A stretch of DNA of 64,000 nt. It comes from Gammaproteobacteria bacterium. GTDB taxonomy: Bacteria > Pseudomonadota > Gammaproteobacteria > Burkholderiales > Thiobacillaceae. Positions 61,025-64,000 of this stretch are shown piece by piece. The notes beneath the pieces were generated by a model. The model was not told where the DNA came from, ran no database searches, and saw only the letters and a list, made by a program, of their open reading frames with translations. How positions within the stretch are numbered: position 1 is the first letter of the stretch; the number at the start of each line of letters is the position of its first letter. A program made the translations under genes and the position numbers. Location: the NCBI GenBank assembly GCA_018820765.1, contig JAHJNN010000007.1, positions 62,001 through 126,000 on the forward strand, in the 5' to 3' direction.

Positions 61025-61957
61025 ATGCGCATCACCCACGGTTTTCGTCCCCTCGGCACGCCCCACGCGGTCACCATCGGCAACTTCGACGGCCTGCATC
61101 TGGGTCACCAGGCCATGCTCGCGCGTCTGCAGGACGTAGCGCGGGCACGCGGCCTGCCGAGCTGCGTGCTGAGCTTCGAGCCGCACCCGCGCGAATTCTT
61201 CGCGCCCGAACAGGCGCCCGCGCGCCTGTCCAGCCTGCGCGAAAAGGCCGAATGCCTGCAGCAGATGGGCATCGACCGCCTGCACGTGTTCCGTTTCGAC
61301 CGCGCGTTCTCGGCGCTCACCGCCGAGACCTTTATCGAGCAGGTGCTGGGCACGACGCTGCAGGCGCGCTACGTGCTGGTGGGCGACGATTTCCGCTACG
61401 GCGCCAAGCGCGCGGGCGACTTCGCGCTGCTCGAACGCCTCGGCCGGTCGCTCGGCTTCGACGCCGAATTCCTGCCCACGGTCGAGGTCGCCGGCGAGCG
61501 TTCCTCGTCCACCGCGGTGCGCCAGGCGCTCGCCGCGGGCGAACTCGAGCACGCCGCGCGCCTGCTGGGGCGCCCCTACAGCATCTCGGGGCGCGTGGTT
61601 CACGGCGACAAGCTGGGGCGCGACATCGGCTTCCCCACCGCCAACATCCAGCTCAAGCACAATCGTCCGCCGCTGATGGGCATCTTTGCGGTCGAACTGC
61701 ACGGCCTCAATGGTGCGCCCTTGCCCGGCGTGGCCAGCCTCGGCAGACGGCCCACGGTGAAAGGCGCGGATGCCGTACCCGTGCTCGAAGTGCACCTGTT
61801 CGATTTCAAGGCCGAGATTTACGGCCGCCGCGTGCGCGTGGACTTTCTGCACAAGCTACGCGACGAAGAAAAATATCCCGACCTCGACAGCCTGGTGGCG
61901 CAGATCCGCCGCGACGTCGACAACGCCAAACACTTTCTGAAGCAACGTCATGCCTGA
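61025..61957 (+). CDS. ribF: Bifunctional riboflavin kinase/FAD synthetase
   Basis: A 310-residue enzyme with an N-terminal nucleotidyltransferase domain ([51 protein letters not shown]) and a C-terminal riboflavin kinase ([40 protein letters not shown]). It makes FMN and FAD. It overlaps the ileS start by 8 nt, the usual ribF-ileS coupling. Confidence 0.97.
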   Translation: MRITHGFRPLGTPHAVTIGNFDGLHLGHQAMLARLQDVARARGLPSCVLSFEPHPREFFAPEQAPARLSSLREKAECLQQMGIDRLHVFRFDRAFSALTAETFIEQVLGTTLQARYVLVGDDFRYGAKRAGDFALLERLGRSLGFDAEFLPTVEVAGERSSSTAVRQALAAGELEHAARLLGRPYSISGRVVHGDKLGRDIGFPTANIQLKHNRPPLMGIFAVELHGLNGAPLPGVASLGRRPTVKGADAVPVLEVHLFDFKAEIYGRRVRVDFLHKLRDEEKYPDLDSLVAQIRRDVDNAKHFLKQRHA

Positions 61958-64000
61958 CTATAAAAACACGCTCAATCTGCCCGACACCCCCTTCCCGATG
62001 CGCGGCGATCTCGCCAAGCGCGAACCCGGCTGGGTGAAAAGCTGGCAGGAGAAAAAACGCTACGAAGCCATCCGCAACGCGGCGGCCGGGCGGCCAAAAT
62101 TCATCCTGCACGACGGCCCGCCCTACGCCAACGGCGACATCCACATCGGCCACGCGGTGAACAAGATCCTCAAGGACATCATCGTCAAGGCGAAGACCCT
62201 GTCCGGATTCGACGCGCCCTACGTGCCGGGCTGGGACTGCCACGGCCTGCCGATCGAACTGCAGGTCGAAAAAACCCACGGCAAGAATATCGATCCCGCC
62301 AAATTCCGCGAACTGTGCCGTGCCTACGCCGCCGAGCAAATCGAACGGCAGAAGGCCGACTTCATTCGCCTCGGCGTGCTGGGCGATTGGGAGCATCCCT
62401 ACCGCACCATGGATTTCCAGTTCGAGGCCGACACCCTGCGTGTGCTGGGGCAGATCCAGCAGGCGGGCTACCTGTATCAGGGCGCGAAGCCCGTGCACTG
62501 GTGCGTCGACTGCGGCTCGGCGCTGGCCGAGGCCGAGGTCGAATACGAGGACAAGACCTCGCCCGCGATCGACGTCGGCTTCGCCGTGGCCGACCATGCC
62601 GACCTCGCCAGGCGCTTCGACATCGCGACCATCGACGAACCGATCCAGATCGTCATCTGGACCACCACACCGTGGACGCTGCCCGCCAACCAGGCGGTGG
62701 CGCTGCACCCTGAATTCCAGTACGCGTTGGTGCGCACCAGCAAGGGTCTGCTGATCCTTGCGGACAGCCTGCGCGAAGCCGCGCTGACGCGCTACGGTTT
62801 GAGCGAAGGTGCCGAAGTCGTCGCGCACACCAGCGGCCAAGCGCTCGAAGGCGTGCTGCTGTGGCACCCCTTCCAGGAGCGCCAGGTACCGGTCATCGTC
62901 GGCGACCACGTCACCGCCGACGCCGGTACCGGCGCGGTGCACACCGCCCCCGGCCACGGCCTCGACGACTATGTGGTCGGCAGCCGCTACGGCCTCAAGG
63001 TCGACAACCCGGTGGGCGACGACGGCCGCTTCTACGCCGGCGTGCCGCTGGTGGGTGGCATGAGCATCTGGCAGGCGAATCCGCTGATCCTGGAAACCCT
63101 GGAAGCCAGCGGCAACCTGCTGGCGCACGAGAAGCTCTTGCACAGCTATCCGCACTGCTGGCGCCACAAGACGCCGATCATTTTCCGCGCGACGCGGCAG
63201 TGGTTTATTGGGATGGAAATCAGGGGCCAGGGGTCAGGGGTCAGGGGTCAGGAAACCCTGCGCGAGCAGGCGATGGCTGCGGTCGAGGCAACTCAATTCT
63301 TTCCCTCATGGGGTCGCGCGCGGCTGGAGGCGATGATCAGGAACCGCCCTGACTGGTGCGTCTCGCGCCAGCGTAACTGGGGCGTGCCGATGCCCTTCTT
63401 CACCCACAAGGAAACCGGCGAGTTGCATCCGCGCACGGCGGAGCTGCTGGAAACCGTAGCCAAGCGCGTCGAAGCGGCCGGCATCGAAGCCTGGTTCGCG
63501 CTCGACCCGGCCGAATTGCTGGGTGCTGACGCTGCGCACTACAACAAGACCGGCCACACGCTCGACGTCTGGTTCGATTCCGGCGTGACGCATGCCTGCG
63601 TGCTGAAGCGCCGCCCCGAGCTCGCGCATCCGGCGGATCTGTATCTGGAAGGCTCGGACCAGCATCGCGGCTGGTTCCAGTCGAGCCTGCTCACCGGCTG
63701 CGCCACCGACGGCCGCGCGCCCTACCAGGCCTTGCTCACCCACGGCTTCGTGGTCGACGGCAAGGGCCACAAGATGAGCAAGTCGAAGGGCAACGTCGTC
63801 TCGCCGCAGAAGGTGATGGACCAGTTCGGCGCCGACATCCTGCGGCTATGGGTGGCCACCACCGACTACTCCGGCGAACTGACGATCTCGGACGAAATCC
63901 TGAAGCGTGTGGTGGAAGGCTACCGACGGATTCGCAACACCCTGAAATTCCTGCTCGCCAACCTGTCCGACTTCGACCCCAAAGCGCACGCGCTGCCGGT
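61950..64000 (+). CDS. ileS: Isoleucyl-tRNA synthetase, 3' end outside window
   Basis: The first 683 codons of IleS are visible. They include HIGH ([13 protein letters not shown]), the editing domain entry ([12 protein letters not shown]), the editing-site [11 protein letters not shown], the [15 protein letters not shown] block and KMSKS ([12 protein letters not shown]). At residues about 424-434 four GGGGTCA-type heptamers insert a Gly/Arg/Gln-rich loop ([13 protein letters not shown]) after RQWFIGM, where IleS proteins normally have a short turn. The remainder, including the zinc-binding end, is beyond the window. Confidence 0.96.
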   Translation, partial: MPDYKNTLNLPDTPFPMRGDLAKREPGWVKSWQEKKRYEAIRNAAAGRPKFILHDGPPYANGDIHIGHAVNKILKDIIVKAKTLSGFDAPYVPGWDCHGLPIELQVEKTHGKNIDPAKFRELCRAYAAEQIERQKADFIRLGVLGDWEHPYRTMDFQFEADTLRVLGQIQQAGYLYQGAKPVHWCVDCGSALAEAEVEYEDKTSPAIDVGFAVADHADLARRFDIATIDEPIQIVIWTTTPWTLPANQAVALHPEFQYALVRTSKGLLILADSLREAALTRYGLSEGAEVVAHTSGQALEGVLLWHPFQERQVPVIVGDHVTADAGTGAVHTAPGHGLDDYVVGSRYGLKVDNPVGDDGRFYAGVPLVGGMSIWQANPLILETLEASGNLLAHEKLLHSYPHCWRHKTPIIFRATRQWFIGMEIRGQGSGVRGQETLREQAMAAVEATQFFPSWGRARLEAMIRNRPDWCVSRQRNWGVPMPFFTHKETGELHPRTAELLETVAKRVEAAGIEAWFALDPAELLGADAAHYNKTGHTLDVWFDSGVTHACVLKRRPELAHPADLYLEGSDQHRGWFQSSLLTGCATDGRAPYQALLTHGFVVDGKGHKMSKSKGNVVSPQKVMDQFGADILRLWVATTDYSGELTISDEILKRVVEGYRRIRNTLKFLLANLSDFDPKAHALP
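63223..63252. repeat. Tandem heptamer GGGGTCA inside ileS
   Basis: Four consecutive heptamers (GGGGCCA then three GGGGTCA) plus GG lie within the coding sequence and keep it open. The unit is not a multiple of three, so copy-number change would usually shift the frame. Confidence 0.9.

Noticed and set aside
61806-63167. 453-codon minus-strand frame opposite ileS
   Set aside because: Same shadow effect; ileS motifs on the plus strand are unambiguous.

Overview
The window looks like a chromosome segment of a GC-rich betaproteobacterium, most likely a sulfur-oxidising Thiobacillus-like member of the Nitrosomonadales. This is inferred from the gene set: an Eps/exosortase-B exopolysaccharide locus with PEP-CTERM proteins, bc1 genes next to sspAB, several periplasmic DsrE-like proteins, and a proteasome-type hydrolase of the BPH kind beside arginine genes. 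No rRNA gene is present, so the assignment stays an inference.

Region 1 (1-25.7 kb, nearly all minus strand) is an exopolysaccharide locus that runs off the left edge. In transcription order it holds an undecaprenyl-phosphate sugar phosphotransferase, a PpiC-like EpsD lipoprotein, a CAAX-protease-like protein, EpsL, EpsE, EpsF, EpsG, exosortase XrtB, EpsI, GDP-fucose synthesis genes (gmd, fcl) with an FkbM methyltransferase between them, a GT11-like transferase, a Wzx-type flippase and three GT4 glycosyltransferases. Four PEP-CTERM proteins, an unusual FadL/OmpA double barrel and a RelBE-type toxin-antitoxin pair sit among them. Palindromic repeats are common; one is inserted in frame in gmd and another appears to supply the start of epsL.

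Region 2 (26.0-29.2 kb, plus) is a PP0621-like small protein followed by pilS-pilR. Region 3 (29.2-39.34 kb, plus) is an integrated element bounded by a 45-bp direct repeat of the 3' end of tRNA-Thr(TGT). It encodes an integrase, two DNA-binding proteins, an SF3 helicase, an iteron-rich origin-like segment, small and large terminase subunits and several unknown proteins, but no portal, capsid or tail gene. It looks like a phage satellite or a strongly reduced prophage.

Region 4 (39.3-44.4 kb) has tRNA-Thr, sspB-sspA, petABC and a DegS-like protease, followed by a 293-bp MITE-like element. Region 5 (44.7-51.3 kb) has an ECF sigma factor, an anti-sigma factor with a DsrE-like sensor domain and a periplasmic thioredoxin-fold protein, divergent from a secreted DsrE-like protein. 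Both sides carry matching ECF-type promoters, and a second secreted DsrE-like protein lies 2.3 kb away. I regard this as the most coherent candidate for an undescribed system. Orn, a cytochrome c, PhhB and RsgA lie in between.

Region 6 (51.3-64 kb) is housekeeping: a CBS-domain protein, a DJ-1 protein, YajQ, an argD-argF-DUF2283-argG-ppnP-BPH gene string, a PuuD-like membrane protein with a tiny upstream membrane protein, DUF3579, rpsT, murJ, ribF and the first two thirds of ileS, which carries a tandem heptamer inside its coding sequence.
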